From 13-2-20CM-66-19 sp036273735 (GTDB lineage Bacteria; Pseudomonadota; Gammaproteobacteria; Steroidobacterales; Steroidobacteraceae): DNA of 64,000 nucleotides. Positions 34,802 through 43,423 of this stretch are shown piece by piece (position 1 is the stretch's first letter; every line of letters begins with the position of its first letter). Both the position numbers and the translations under genes were made by a program. The stretch is from positions 1 through 64,000 of the forward strand of contig DASUHA010000061.1 in NCBI GenBank assembly GCA_036273735.1, written 5' to 3'. The notes below the pieces were generated by a model. The model was given only the letters and a program-made list of their open reading frames with translations. It searched no databases and was not told the DNA's origin.

Positions 34802-36124
34802 ATGAACATCACCAATCTCAAACCGCCCTCCCCCTCGACTGAGGCGCCTGCGACGATCCGCAACACTGCGGCGCAAGACGTCACACGCGCGACATCGCAG
34901 CAGGCGTGGTATCGGCGGAGAGTTGTCCACTACTCGGCCGGGGGCGGCCTCGCGCTGTGCGCGATCCTCTTCTGGCTCGCGCACAGTTGGGCGAACTCCG
35001 GGCATGTTGTCTCCAGCCAGAGCCTGGAGATCGCCACCGTCACGCGCGGGGACTTTGTGCAGGACGCCGCAGCGCGCGGAACGATCATCGCGGCGGTGAG
35101 CCCGACGCTCTCCTCGACCGCTGCGGGTACCGTGACCTACCTCGTCCACGCCGGCGACAGGGTGAGCAAAGGAGAAGTCCTGGCGCGTCTCTCGAGTCCC
35201 GAGCTCGAGAATCAGTACGCGCGTGAGCACACCACGCTCGAGAGCATGGATGCCGCCCTATCGCAGCAGAAGGTCGAGCTGCAACAGAAGCTCCTGGAGA
35301 ACCGCCAGCGCGCGGACCTCGCGGCAGTCACGATGAGCCAGCAGTTGCGCGAGCTGCAGCGCCTGCAGGCTGCCTGGAACGTCCATGTCATCAGCGAGCA
35401 CGAATACGACGCCGCTTATGACACTTACTCGATGGCGCGGTTGAGCTATGAGCACGCCAACCAGAATGCCGGCCTCGAGCGCGAGCGGATCCTGTTGGAC
35501 CTGCGCACCCGGCAGCTCGCGCGCAACGCGCAATCCCTGCTCGTCGATGGCTTGAAGCAGAAGCTCGAGGCGCTCACCGTCCGCTCGCCCGTCAACGGCA
35601 TGGTCGCGGACCTCGCCCAGCCGGATCAATCGCACGTCGGCAGCAGCATGCCGCTCGTCACGGTGGTCGATCTCTCGGCACTCGCCATCCAGTTTCAGGT
35701 CGCGGAGTCCTTCGCCGGCGGCATCACCCCAGGCCTCCCCGCGGACATCACCGTCGACGGCCAGACGCTGCATGGAGTGGTCACCCAGGTCTCTCCCGAC
35801 GTACGCGACGGCTGGGTCACCGGACGCGCGAAATTCGCCGGCTCGCAGCCGGTGGGCCTGCGGCAGAACGAGCAGGCCGCGGTGCGCATCGTCATGGGTG
35901 AGCACAAGAATGTCCTCAAGGTCGAGCGGGGAGCTTTCCTCGATGCGACCACCCGCGCCGTTTACGTCGTTCGCGGCGACCAGGCGACTCGCATCCCGGT
36001 GGAGCTGGGTGCCGCCTCCGTCTCCGAGATCGAAGTACTGCGCGGGCTCAACGACGGTGATCGAGTGGTGATTTCCGACACCCAGGACTTCAACGACGCG
36101 CCGGAGCTGCGCATCGCGCACTGA
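34802..36124 (+). CDS. HlyD/MacA-type periplasmic adaptor protein
   Basis: 440 residues from ATG 34802 (ribosome site GAGGA five bases upstream). One N-terminal membrane anchor (about 44-64) is followed by a lipoyl half (GTVTYLVHAGDRVSKGEVLARL). A long coiled-coil hairpin (about 140-235: LESMDAALSQQKVELQQKLLENR and onward) is followed by the second lipoyl half (LTVRSPVNGMVADL) and beta-barrel segments. The closing VLRGLNDGDRVVISD is typical of membrane fusion proteins. It opens the operon that continues with one ATPase and six permeases, so it should bridge that ABC system to an outer-membrane channel. No channel gene is in this operon; a TolC encoded elsewhere is implied. Confidence 0.9.
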   Translation: MNITNLKPPSPSTEAPATIRNTAAQDVTRATSQQAWYRRRVVHYSAGGGLALCAILFWLAHSWANSGHVVSSQSLEIATVTRGDFVQDAAARGTIIAAVSPTLSSTAAGTVTYLVHAGDRVSKGEVLARLSSPELENQYAREHTTLESMDAALSQQKVELQQKLLENRQRADLAAVTMSQQLRELQRLQAAWNVHVISEHEYDAAYDTYSMARLSYEHANQNAGLERERILLDLRTRQLARNAQSLLVDGLKQKLEALTVRSPVNGMVADLAQPDQSHVGSSMPLVTVVDLSALAIQFQVAESFAGGITPGLPADITVDGQTLHGVVTQVSPDVRDGWVTGRAKFAGSQPVGLRQNEQAAVRIVMGEHKNVLKVERGAFLDATTRAVYVVRGDQATRIPVELGAASVSEIEVLRGLNDGDRVVISDTQDFNDAPELRIAH

Positions 36125-36163
36125 AGCGGCACGACGACCCGAACCCAACGCCAAGAGGCTCAC

Positions 36164-36883
36164 ATGCTGAAGATGCAAGACATCAGTAAGGTCTACCGGA
36201 CCGATCTCATCGAGACGCACGCGCTGCGCAATTTCTCCCTGGAGGTGAAGTCCGGTCAGTTCGTGGCCGTGAGCGGCCCGTCCGGCTCCGGCAAGACGAC
36301 CTTCCTCAACGTCGCAGGGCTCCTCGAGACCTTCGATACCGGCGTCTACGAGCTCGGCGGCGAGGATGTGAGCCGGCTCTCGGACGATGCGCGCTCACGC
36401 ATGCGCAACGAGAAGATCGGCTTCATCTTCCAGAGCTTCAACCTCATTCCCGACCTCGACATCTACGACAACGTCGATGTTCCGCTGCGCTATCGGCGGA
36501 TGAAGGCCGCAGAGCGCCATTCCCGCATCACCAAGGCCCTGGAGCTGGTCGGCCTCGCTTCGCGCATGAAGCACATGCCCTCGCAGCTCTCCGGCGGGCA
36601 GCAACAGCGCGTCGCCATCGCACGCGCCATCGCAGGCGACCCGGCCCTGATCTTCGCCGATGAGCCCACGGGCAATCTCGACTCACTCATGGCGCGGCAG
36701 GTGATGGACCTCCTCGAGCAGATCAACGAGATGGGCACCACCATCGTGCTCGTCACTCATGATCCGGAGCTCGCCCGGCGCGCACAACGGAACATCCACA
36801 TCGTCGACGGGCTGGTGATCGACTCTCCCCCTCCGTACGAGCGCCGCGCCGGCACCGATGCCGCCGGCTCGCTCGCCGGCTGA
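36164..36883 (+). CDS. ABC transporter ATPase, MacB/LolD class
   Basis: 239 residues with an AGAGG ribosome site. Walker A GPSGSGKTT (38-46), Q-loop (GFIFQSFNLIPDL), signature LSGGQQQRVAIARAI, Walker B LIFADEPTGNLDS and switch His (LVTHD) are all intact. The FQSFNLIPDLDIYDNV wording is typical of ATPases paired with FtsX/MacB permeases (LolD, MacB, FtsE). It is the only ATPase in an operon with six permeases, so it must serve more than one permease pair or a multi-pair complex. The C-terminal 25 residues after the domain are short and variable. Confidence 0.95.
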   Translation: MLKMQDISKVYRTDLIETHALRNFSLEVKSGQFVAVSGPSGSGKTTFLNVAGLLETFDTGVYELGGEDVSRLSDDARSRMRNEKIGFIFQSFNLIPDLDIYDNVDVPLRYRRMKAAERHSRITKALELVGLASRMKHMPSQLSGGQQQRVAIARAIAGDPALIFADEPTGNLDSLMARQVMDLLEQINEMGTTIVLVTHDPELARRAQRNIHIVDGLVIDSPPPYERRAGTDAAGSLAG

Positions 36884-36901
36884 GGCAGCCGGGAGCGCAA
36901 G

Positions 36902-38230
36902 ATGTTGGGTTATTACCTCTGGCTGGCAGCAAAGAGTTTCAGACGCAATCCGGGCCTCACCGCCCTCATGGTGGGCGCGATCGCGCTCGGCATCTCCACC
37001 TGCATCGTCACGCTGACCGTCTATCACGCGATGTCCGGCAATCCCATCTGGTGGAAGAACAACATACTCTATGCCGTCACCATGGATGGGTGGGACCCCA
37101 GTCCGTCAGACCCATATGATCCGGCTCATCCGCAACTGGCCCCGCCGCAGCTCACTTACCGGGACGCGCAGTACCTGTATCAGTCGACCATACCGCGGCG
37201 CAAGGTCCTGATCACGCAGCTGCTCGGGGTATTGAGCGGCGCGCCGGGAGAGACTGCGCCGGTGCATGTGATGACGCATGCGGTCACGCGAGACTTCTTT
37301 TCGATGTTTGACGTTCCATTCGAGTACGGCGGCGGGTGGAGTGCTTCTGCAGACAGCGGGCCCGAGCCGGTGATCGTGTTGAGCAAGGAACAGAACGATA
37401 AGCTCTTCGGCGGAGCCGACAGCGTCGGTCAGACGATTCTCTGGAACGATCACCGCTTCCGCATAGTCGGCGTCCTCAAGAACTGGCGGCCGCTGCCCAG
37501 ATTCTATGACATGACCACCCGGCGCTGGGGCGAGCCGGACGATGCCTACGTACCCTTTCAATGGGGACCCGCGCTGCAGATCCTCCCCGGAGGAAACAGC
37601 AGCTGCTGGGGAGACCCCGTGACCACGTATCAGGACTACCTCGGCTCGGAGTGCGTGTGGATCGAGATGTGGGCCGAGCTGCCCACCGCCCAGGCGCGAG
37701 AGCGGATGCAGGCCTACATGGACTCCTACTGGGCGGTGCAGCGCAAGGCCGGGCGGTTCGCGCGGCCGCTCAACAATCACCTCACCGACGTCAGCGATTG
37801 GCTCAAGGTGAACGGCGTGGTGAGCAGTGACAGCCGGATCCTGCTGCGGCTGGCCTTCGCATTCCTGATCGTCTGCCTGATCAACACGGTCGGCATACTC
37901 CTCGCCAAGTTCCTTCGGGCGGCGCCGACGACCGGCTTGAGGCGGGCGCTGGGTGCGAGCCGCCGACAGATATTCCTGCAGCATCTCGCCGAGGTCGCGA
38001 CGCTCTCTTTCGTCGGGGCGGCCCTGGGCCTGGCGTTGGGCGCGGCCGGCCTCGTCGGAGTGCATGCCATGTATACGTACGGCGGAGCTTACGGCGTGCT
38101 GGCCCGATTCGACCCCATCGGGATCCTCTGGGCGCTGGCCCTCGCGGCCGTCTCGACGCTTGCCGCGGGACTGTACCCGGCGTGGGCCATCGGCAGACTT
38201 CCGCCCTCCCTATATCTCAAGAGCCGCTAG
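36902..38230 (+). CDS. FtsX/MacB-type permease, pair 1, member A
   Basis: 442 residues. TM1 lies at about 19-42, then a periplasmic MacB-like domain of roughly 245 residues. Three TM helices at the C-terminus (about 315-340, 365-395, 405-425) form the FtsX domain (LRRALGASRRQIFLQHL). The segment YHAMSGNPIWWKNN after TM1 is shared almost unchanged with the A members of pairs 2 and 3. The end LPPSLYLKSR is likewise common to this class. With member B it should form one permease heterodimer on the single ATPase. Such systems transmit mechanical force across the envelope rather than moving solutes through the membrane. Confidence 0.9.
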   Translation: MLGYYLWLAAKSFRRNPGLTALMVGAIALGISTCIVTLTVYHAMSGNPIWWKNNILYAVTMDGWDPSPSDPYDPAHPQLAPPQLTYRDAQYLYQSTIPRRKVLITQLLGVLSGAPGETAPVHVMTHAVTRDFFSMFDVPFEYGGGWSASADSGPEPVIVLSKEQNDKLFGGADSVGQTILWNDHRFRIVGVLKNWRPLPRFYDMTTRRWGEPDDAYVPFQWGPALQILPGGNSSCWGDPVTTYQDYLGSECVWIEMWAELPTAQARERMQAYMDSYWAVQRKAGRFARPLNNHLTDVSDWLKVNGVVSSDSRILLRLAFAFLIVCLINTVGILLAKFLRAAPTTGLRRALGASRRQIFLQHLAEVATLSFVGAALGLALGAAGLVGVHAMYTYGGAYGVLARFDPIGILWALALAAVSTLAAGLYPAWAIGRLPPSLYLKSR

Positions 38231-38231
38231 C

Positions 38232-39440
38232 ATGAACATCAAACCGGTGGTCTCGGCACTGTTGCGCAACCGCATGGGTGCGGTCCTGGTAGCACTCGAG
38301 ATCGCGATCGCGCTTGCGGTCCTCGTGAATGCGGCCTTCATCGTCGGCCAGCGCATCGCCATGATCGATGAGCCCACCGGCCTCGACTACCACGACATGT
38401 TTGCCGTCACGATGGCGGGGTTCACCAAGGACTTCAGTCTTCCGAGCTCGGTCGCATCCGATATGGCGTACCTCCGGAGCATGCCTGGTGTCGTAAGTGC
38501 CTCGCCCGTCGGCTCGATACCGCTGAGCGGCGACGGCGGGAACGGCGTGCTCTATGCCCAGACCGGCCAGCACGGCAATTCTGCGGTGTACACCACATTG
38601 CAGACCGACGAGCAGGGCATGAGCACCCTGGGAGCGACTCTGATTGCAGGACGCAACTTCCGCCCCACCGAGATCCTTCCCTGGTCGCATGCAATCGACC
38701 AGGCAGTGCCTGAAATCATCGTGACCCAGTCATTGGCCAGGGCACTCTTTCCGGGGCGTCAGGCGCTCGGCCAGGTGGTATACGACGTGCGGAATCGGCC
38801 CATGACGATCATCGGCATCACACGCGACTTCAAGGGTCAGGTGGGTGCCGGGACTCCTCCCTATAACGTCGCACTGATGCCGCAGCTGGCGGGAGCGTTC
38901 GGCGGATACTACTGTCTCGTGCGTACCGAGCCCGGGAGAGCCGAGGCGATCATGCGGCGGGCAGAGCGGGAGCTGGCGGTGCGCAACACCACCCGCGTGA
39001 TCTTCTATGCGCACACGCTCGACTACTTCAAGGGTCAGCTCGATTCCGAGAATCGCAATATGGCGATCTTTCTCGTCGCGGTCACCGCACTCATCCTGGC
39101 CATCACCTGCCTCGGTATCTTCGGGCTGACGACCTTCAACGTGAGCACCCGTACCAAGCAGATCGGCACCATGCGCGCCGTCGGCGCCCGAAAGCGCGAC
39201 GTGGTCAGCCACTTCCTGCTTGAGAACGCGATCATCGTTGCGCTCGGCGTGTTGGTCGGCTGCACGCTGACACTCGGCGTCGGTTACTGGCTCTCCAGGG
39301 CATACGGGATGCCCCGGCTCGACCTCTATTTTCTCGCCGCGGGCGTCTTCATCCTCGCTGCCATCGGTCAGCTCGCCGCGTGGCAACCGGCGCGGCGGGC
39401 AGCTTCGGTGCCGCCGTCGGTCGCCACACGCACGGTTTGA
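38232..39440 (+). CDS. FtsX/MacB-type permease, pair 1, member B
   Basis: 402 residues from ATG 38232, one base after the member A stop; the open frame upstream runs inside member A. TM1 is at about 15-36, then a periplasmic domain of about 240 residues. The FtsX domain carries the conserved coupling segment STRTKQIGTMRAVGARKRDVV. The end reads LAAWQPARRAASVPPSVATRTV in pieces shared with the other two B members. Member B proteins carry the more canonical FtsX coupling helix, so they probably make the main contact with the ATPase. Confidence 0.9.
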   Translation: MNIKPVVSALLRNRMGAVLVALEIAIALAVLVNAAFIVGQRIAMIDEPTGLDYHDMFAVTMAGFTKDFSLPSSVASDMAYLRSMPGVVSASPVGSIPLSGDGGNGVLYAQTGQHGNSAVYTTLQTDEQGMSTLGATLIAGRNFRPTEILPWSHAIDQAVPEIIVTQSLARALFPGRQALGQVVYDVRNRPMTIIGITRDFKGQVGAGTPPYNVALMPQLAGAFGGYYCLVRTEPGRAEAIMRRAERELAVRNTTRVIFYAHTLDYFKGQLDSENRNMAIFLVAVTALILAITCLGIFGLTTFNVSTRTKQIGTMRAVGARKRDVVSHFLLENAIIVALGVLVGCTLTLGVGYWLSRAYGMPRLDLYFLAAGVFILAAIGQLAAWQPARRAASVPPSVATRTV

Positions 39441-39462
39441 GGGCCCGCCAAGGAGCTCACTC

Positions 39463-40791
39463 ATGCTCGGATACTATCTTCGCCTTTCCCTCAAGAGCCT
39501 CCGGCGTACTCCCGGTCTCACCGCCCTCATGGTCTGCGCCATTGCGTTGGGGATCGGCGCCTGCATCGTGACGCTGACGGTGTACCACGCCATGTCAGGC
39601 AATCCGATCTGGTGGAAGAACAACGTCCTTTACGCCGTGACCATGGATTCCTGGGAGGCCGCCCGGCCTTACGATCCGGAGCACCCGACGCTGCCGCCGT
39701 GGCAAATGACCTACAAGGATGCCACCTATCTCGCGCAGTCGAATATCCCGAAGCGCTCGGTCGTCATGGCGCAGCTGCACGGAAGTCTGAGCGGTGTTGC
39801 CGGGCAGAGGCTGCCGGTCAACGCGTTGACGCGCGCCACGACAGGAGACTTCTTTGCGATGTTCGACGTGCCCTTCCAATACGGAGGACCCTGGCGCGCC
39901 GAGGCTGACAAGGGACCCGAGCCCGTCATCGTGCTCAGCAAGGCGATGAACGACACGCTCTTCGGCGGCCGCGACAGTGTCGGAAAGACCGTGGTCTGGA
40001 GCGGCCACCAGTTTCGCGTGACCGGCGTCCTCGCCGACTGGCAACCCCTGCCCAAATTCTACGATCTGATCGACAACGGCCCGTTCGCTGCGCCTGAGGA
40101 CGTCTTCGTTCCGTTCGCCTGGACGGCGATCATGCAGCAGTTCCCTACCGGTAACACCGACTGCCCGAGCACGACCAAAGAGCGGACGTTCCGCGACTTC
40201 CTCGGCTCGGAGTGCGTCTGGACCGAAATGTGGGTCGAGCTGCCGACTGCCGCCAGCCGCCATCGCTTTCAGGCCTTCATGGACGCGTACTGGGCGGCGC
40301 AACACCGGGCCGGACGTTTCCCTCGCCCGCTCAACAATCATCTGACCACAGTCGACCAATGGCTGCAGATCAACGGCGTCGTCAGCAGCGACAGCCGCAT
40401 TCTGCTGCGCGTCGCCTTCGCCTTCCTCGCAGTCTGCCTGATCAACACCGTCGGCATCCTGCTGACCAAGTTCCTGCGCGGTGCACCGCTCACCGGCCTG
40501 CGGCGCGCACTCGGAGCCCGGCGCATCCAGATCTTCCTGCAGCACATCGTGGAAGTTTCAATGGTCTCGCTTGCCGGTGGAACGCTGGGCCTCGCGCTCG
40601 GCGCATTCGGGCTGCTGGCGGTGCGGGCGCTCTACGGAGAGGCAGACCAGTACGGGGCGCTCGCTCATTTCGACCCCTTGGGAGTGGCCTGGGCACTGGC
40701 TCTCGCGGCGCTGTCGACGCTTGCCGCGGGTCTTTATCCCGCACTCACGGCCGGCAGGGTGCCGCCCGCGGTGTACCTGAAGAGTCGCTAG
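39463..40791 (+). CDS. FtsX/MacB-type permease, pair 2, member A
   Basis: 442 residues, ribosome site AAGGAG. Layout as in the other A members: TM1 at about 19-42, YHAMSGNPIWWKNN immediately after it, a periplasmic domain, then three C-terminal TM helices with LRRALGARRIQIFLQHI. The periplasmic segment differs from pair 1 mainly around residues 60-130 and 190-235 (for example the insert GNTDCPSTTKERTFRDF). A C-terminal LPPAVYLKSR-like end (VPPAVYLKSR) is kept. Follows pair 1 member B by 22 bases. Confidence 0.9.
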   Translation: MLGYYLRLSLKSLRRTPGLTALMVCAIALGIGACIVTLTVYHAMSGNPIWWKNNVLYAVTMDSWEAARPYDPEHPTLPPWQMTYKDATYLAQSNIPKRSVVMAQLHGSLSGVAGQRLPVNALTRATTGDFFAMFDVPFQYGGPWRAEADKGPEPVIVLSKAMNDTLFGGRDSVGKTVVWSGHQFRVTGVLADWQPLPKFYDLIDNGPFAAPEDVFVPFAWTAIMQQFPTGNTDCPSTTKERTFRDFLGSECVWTEMWVELPTAASRHRFQAFMDAYWAAQHRAGRFPRPLNNHLTTVDQWLQINGVVSSDSRILLRVAFAFLAVCLINTVGILLTKFLRGAPLTGLRRALGARRIQIFLQHIVEVSMVSLAGGTLGLALGAFGLLAVRALYGEADQYGALAHFDPLGVAWALALAALSTLAAGLYPALTAGRVPPAVYLKSR

Positions 40792-40824
40792 CGCCCCTTT
40801 TGGAGCGATGACGGAGAAACATCC

Positions 40825-42039
40825 ATGAGTCTTAACGTCAAACCCGTCGTTTCGGCGCTGCGGCACAATCGCGCCGGCGCAATGCTGGTGGCCCTGGAGA
40901 TCGCGATTGCGCTCGCAGTAATGGTCAATGCCGCCTGGATCGTCGCGCAACGCGTCCATGCGATCGAGACGCCGACCGGGATCGACTACCACAACATGTT
41001 CGCGATCGGCATCGCCGGGGTCACGGGCGACTTCAATCCGTCCGCCGCAGAACAGGCGGATCTCGCCTATGTGCGCAGCCTCCCCGGGGTCGTATCCGCG
41101 TCGGTCGCTTCCGGAGTTCCGCTGGCTGCGCATGGTCAGGGGGACTTCTTCTGGAAAAGCCCCGAGCAGCGGGGAGCCATGATCAACCCCCGCACCATGC
41201 AGATGGATGAGAACGGCCTAAAGACTCTGGGAGCGCACATAGTCGCCGGCCGTGACTTCACCGCAGCCGATATCGTGCCGTATTTCAACGACTATTCGCG
41301 ACTGGCTCATGAGGCGCTGATCACGCAGTCGCTCGCCCGCAAACTCTTTCCGGGTGGCGATGCGCTCGGCAAGGCCCTCTACACGGGGAGCGACAATCTC
41401 GTCACGATCATCGGGATTACCAACGACTTCATGGGCTCGGTGGTGCGCGCCGATCCGTCGTACGACACGCTCGTGTTCCCACAGACTCCCGGGACCGACG
41501 GGTTCTACTATATTCTCGTGCGCACCCGGCCCGGAAAGACACAGGCGCTAATGCAGGCGGTAGTAGACCACATCGCCCCCTCGAGTCTGGACCGCGTCAT
41601 CACCTTCGCGCACCCCTTCGACTACTTCAAGCAGCGACTCGATGCCGAGAATCGCAATGTGGTGATCTTCCTGACGACCATCACGGCCCTCGTCCTCGCC
41701 GTCGCCTGTCTCGGTATCTTTGGTCTCACCACCTTCAACGTCAGCGCGCGCACGAAACAGATCGGCACCATGCGCGCCATCGGCGCGCGCCGCCGCGACG
41801 TCGTGGCTCACTTCATGATCGAGAACGCGATCGTCCTGATAGCGGGCGTCCTGGTGGGGTGCACGCTCGCGCTCGGCGCTGCGTACTGGCTGACCGCTCA
41901 ATACCAGCTGCCGCGCCTCGACCTCGTCTACCTCGCCGTGGGCGTCATCGGCGTCGCGATCGTGGGCCAGCTCGCAGCCTGGCAGCCCGCGCGACGCGCG
42001 GCATCCGTGCCGCCATCCGTGGCGACCCGCACGGTTTGA
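40825..42039 (+). CDS. FtsX/MacB-type permease, pair 2, member B
   Basis: 404 residues, ATG 40825 after a GGAG ribosome site. TM1 at about 15-37. The periplasmic part begins ETPTGIDYHNMFAIGIAGV, parallel to pair 1 (DEPTGLDYHDMFAVTMAGF). The FtsX coupling segment is SARTKQIGTMRAIGARRRDVV, and the last residues are SVPPSVATRTV. The 33-base gap before it is the longest inside the permease array and shows no terminator. Confidence 0.9.
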   Translation: MSLNVKPVVSALRHNRAGAMLVALEIAIALAVMVNAAWIVAQRVHAIETPTGIDYHNMFAIGIAGVTGDFNPSAAEQADLAYVRSLPGVVSASVASGVPLAAHGQGDFFWKSPEQRGAMINPRTMQMDENGLKTLGAHIVAGRDFTAADIVPYFNDYSRLAHEALITQSLARKLFPGGDALGKALYTGSDNLVTIIGITNDFMGSVVRADPSYDTLVFPQTPGTDGFYYILVRTRPGKTQALMQAVVDHIAPSSLDRVITFAHPFDYFKQRLDAENRNVVIFLTTITALVLAVACLGIFGLTTFNVSARTKQIGTMRAIGARRRDVVAHFMIENAIVLIAGVLVGCTLALGAAYWLTAQYQLPRLDLVYLAVGVIGVAIVGQLAAWQPARRAASVPPSVATRTV

Positions 42040-42062
42040 CTTTTGCCACTCGCGAGCCCGGG

Positions 42063-43403
42063 ATGCGCATCGGCTACTACCTGCGCCTCGCGCTGAAGAG
42101 CCTCGCGCGAACGCCCGGCCTCACGGCGCTCATGATGTGCGCCATCGGTTTCGGAATCGCGGCCTGTATCGTGATGCTCACGATCTATCACGCGATGTCA
42201 GGCAACCCCATCTGGTGGAAGAACAACGTCCTCTATGCGGTGACCATGGACACCTGGGCGCCGCGAGCGCCCTTCGATTCGGACCGGCCGGCGCTGCCGC
42301 CGCCGCAGCTCACCTACAGAGATGCGAGCTACCTGTTCCAGTCCGCGATTCCGCAGCGCAAGGTCATGATGTACCCGATCAAGGGCGTCCTGAGTGGCGC
42401 CCCGGGCCAGCGCCACCCGGCGCCGGTTCTGACCCGGGCCACGACAGCGGATTTCTTCGCGATGTTCGACGTGTCGTTCGAATACGGCGGCGCGTGGGAT
42501 GCGGCGGCGGACCGCGGTCCGGACCCGGTGGTCGTGATCAGTCACGAGGAGAACGAAAGGCTCTTCGGGGGTGCCGACAGCGTCGGACACACCATTCTCT
42601 GGAATGGCCACCCTTTCCGCATCGTGGGGGTAATGGGAGGCTGGTGGCCAAAACCCAGGTTTTACGATGTCATCAACGGCGCCTTCGACAAACCGGAGGA
42701 TGTCTACGTGCCCTTCGGCTGGGGACCGGCACTGCAGCAGCTGCCGGTCGGAATGGTGGCCTGCTGGGGTGATACATCGCACGACACCTACGCAGGATTT
42801 TTGGGCGGGGAGTGCAGCTGGATCCAGATGTGGGTCGAGTTGCCGAATGCGGCGAGCCGAGACAGGATGCTTGCGCTGATGAACGCGTATGCAGTGTCGC
42901 AGCGCAAATCCGGCCGCTTTCGGCGGCCCCTCGACAACCGCCTGACCCGGGTCAGTCAGTGGCTCGCCGAGCAGGGGGTCGTCACCAACGACAGCCGGCT
43001 CCTCCTGCGCCTCGCATTCGCGTTCCTCGCGGTCAGCCTCATCAACACCGCGGGCATCCTGCTCGCGAAGTTTCTGCGAGCGGCACCGACCGCCGGCGTC
43101 CGCCGGGCGCTCGGCGCGACACGCGCGCAGATTTTCCTACAGTACCTCATCGAGGTCGCGGCGCTGTCGCTCGCAGGCTCCGGGCTCGGCCTCGCTCTTG
43201 GCGCGCTCGGGCTGCGGGCGATGCACTGGCTGTACGCGATCAACACCGTGGACAACTCCGGCTATCAGGAGCTCACACACTTCGATCCTGCAGGTCTCGC
43301 CTGGGCTCTGGCGCTCGCATTCCTCTCGACCTTCGCCGCGGGACTCTATCCGGCGTGGCGCATCGGCCGCCTGCCGCCAGCGACCTACCTGAAATCCCAG
43401 TGA
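42063..43403 (+). CDS. FtsX/MacB-type permease, pair 3, member A
   Basis: 446 residues from ATG 42063; the frame is open to 41859, but that lies inside pair 2 member B. The ribosome site is weak, so translation may be coupled to the gene before. TM1 at about 19-42 is followed by YHAMSGNPIWWKNN, the periplasmic domain and three C-terminal helices with VRRALGATRAQIFLQYL. It is a few residues longer than the other A members, with a small insertion near the last helices (YAINTVDNSGYQEL). The C-terminus reads LPPATYLKSQ. Confidence 0.9.
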   Translation: MRIGYYLRLALKSLARTPGLTALMMCAIGFGIAACIVMLTIYHAMSGNPIWWKNNVLYAVTMDTWAPRAPFDSDRPALPPPQLTYRDASYLFQSAIPQRKVMMYPIKGVLSGAPGQRHPAPVLTRATTADFFAMFDVSFEYGGAWDAAADRGPDPVVVISHEENERLFGGADSVGHTILWNGHPFRIVGVMGGWWPKPRFYDVINGAFDKPEDVYVPFGWGPALQQLPVGMVACWGDTSHDTYAGFLGGECSWIQMWVELPNAASRDRMLALMNAYAVSQRKSGRFRRPLDNRLTRVSQWLAEQGVVTNDSRLLLRLAFAFLAVSLINTAGILLAKFLRAAPTAGVRRALGATRAQIFLQYLIEVAALSLAGSGLGLALGALGLRAMHWLYAINTVDNSGYQELTHFDPAGLAWALALAFLSTFAAGLYPAWRIGRLPPATYLKSQ

Positions 43404-43423
43404 GGCGGGTCGCGAGATCACCG

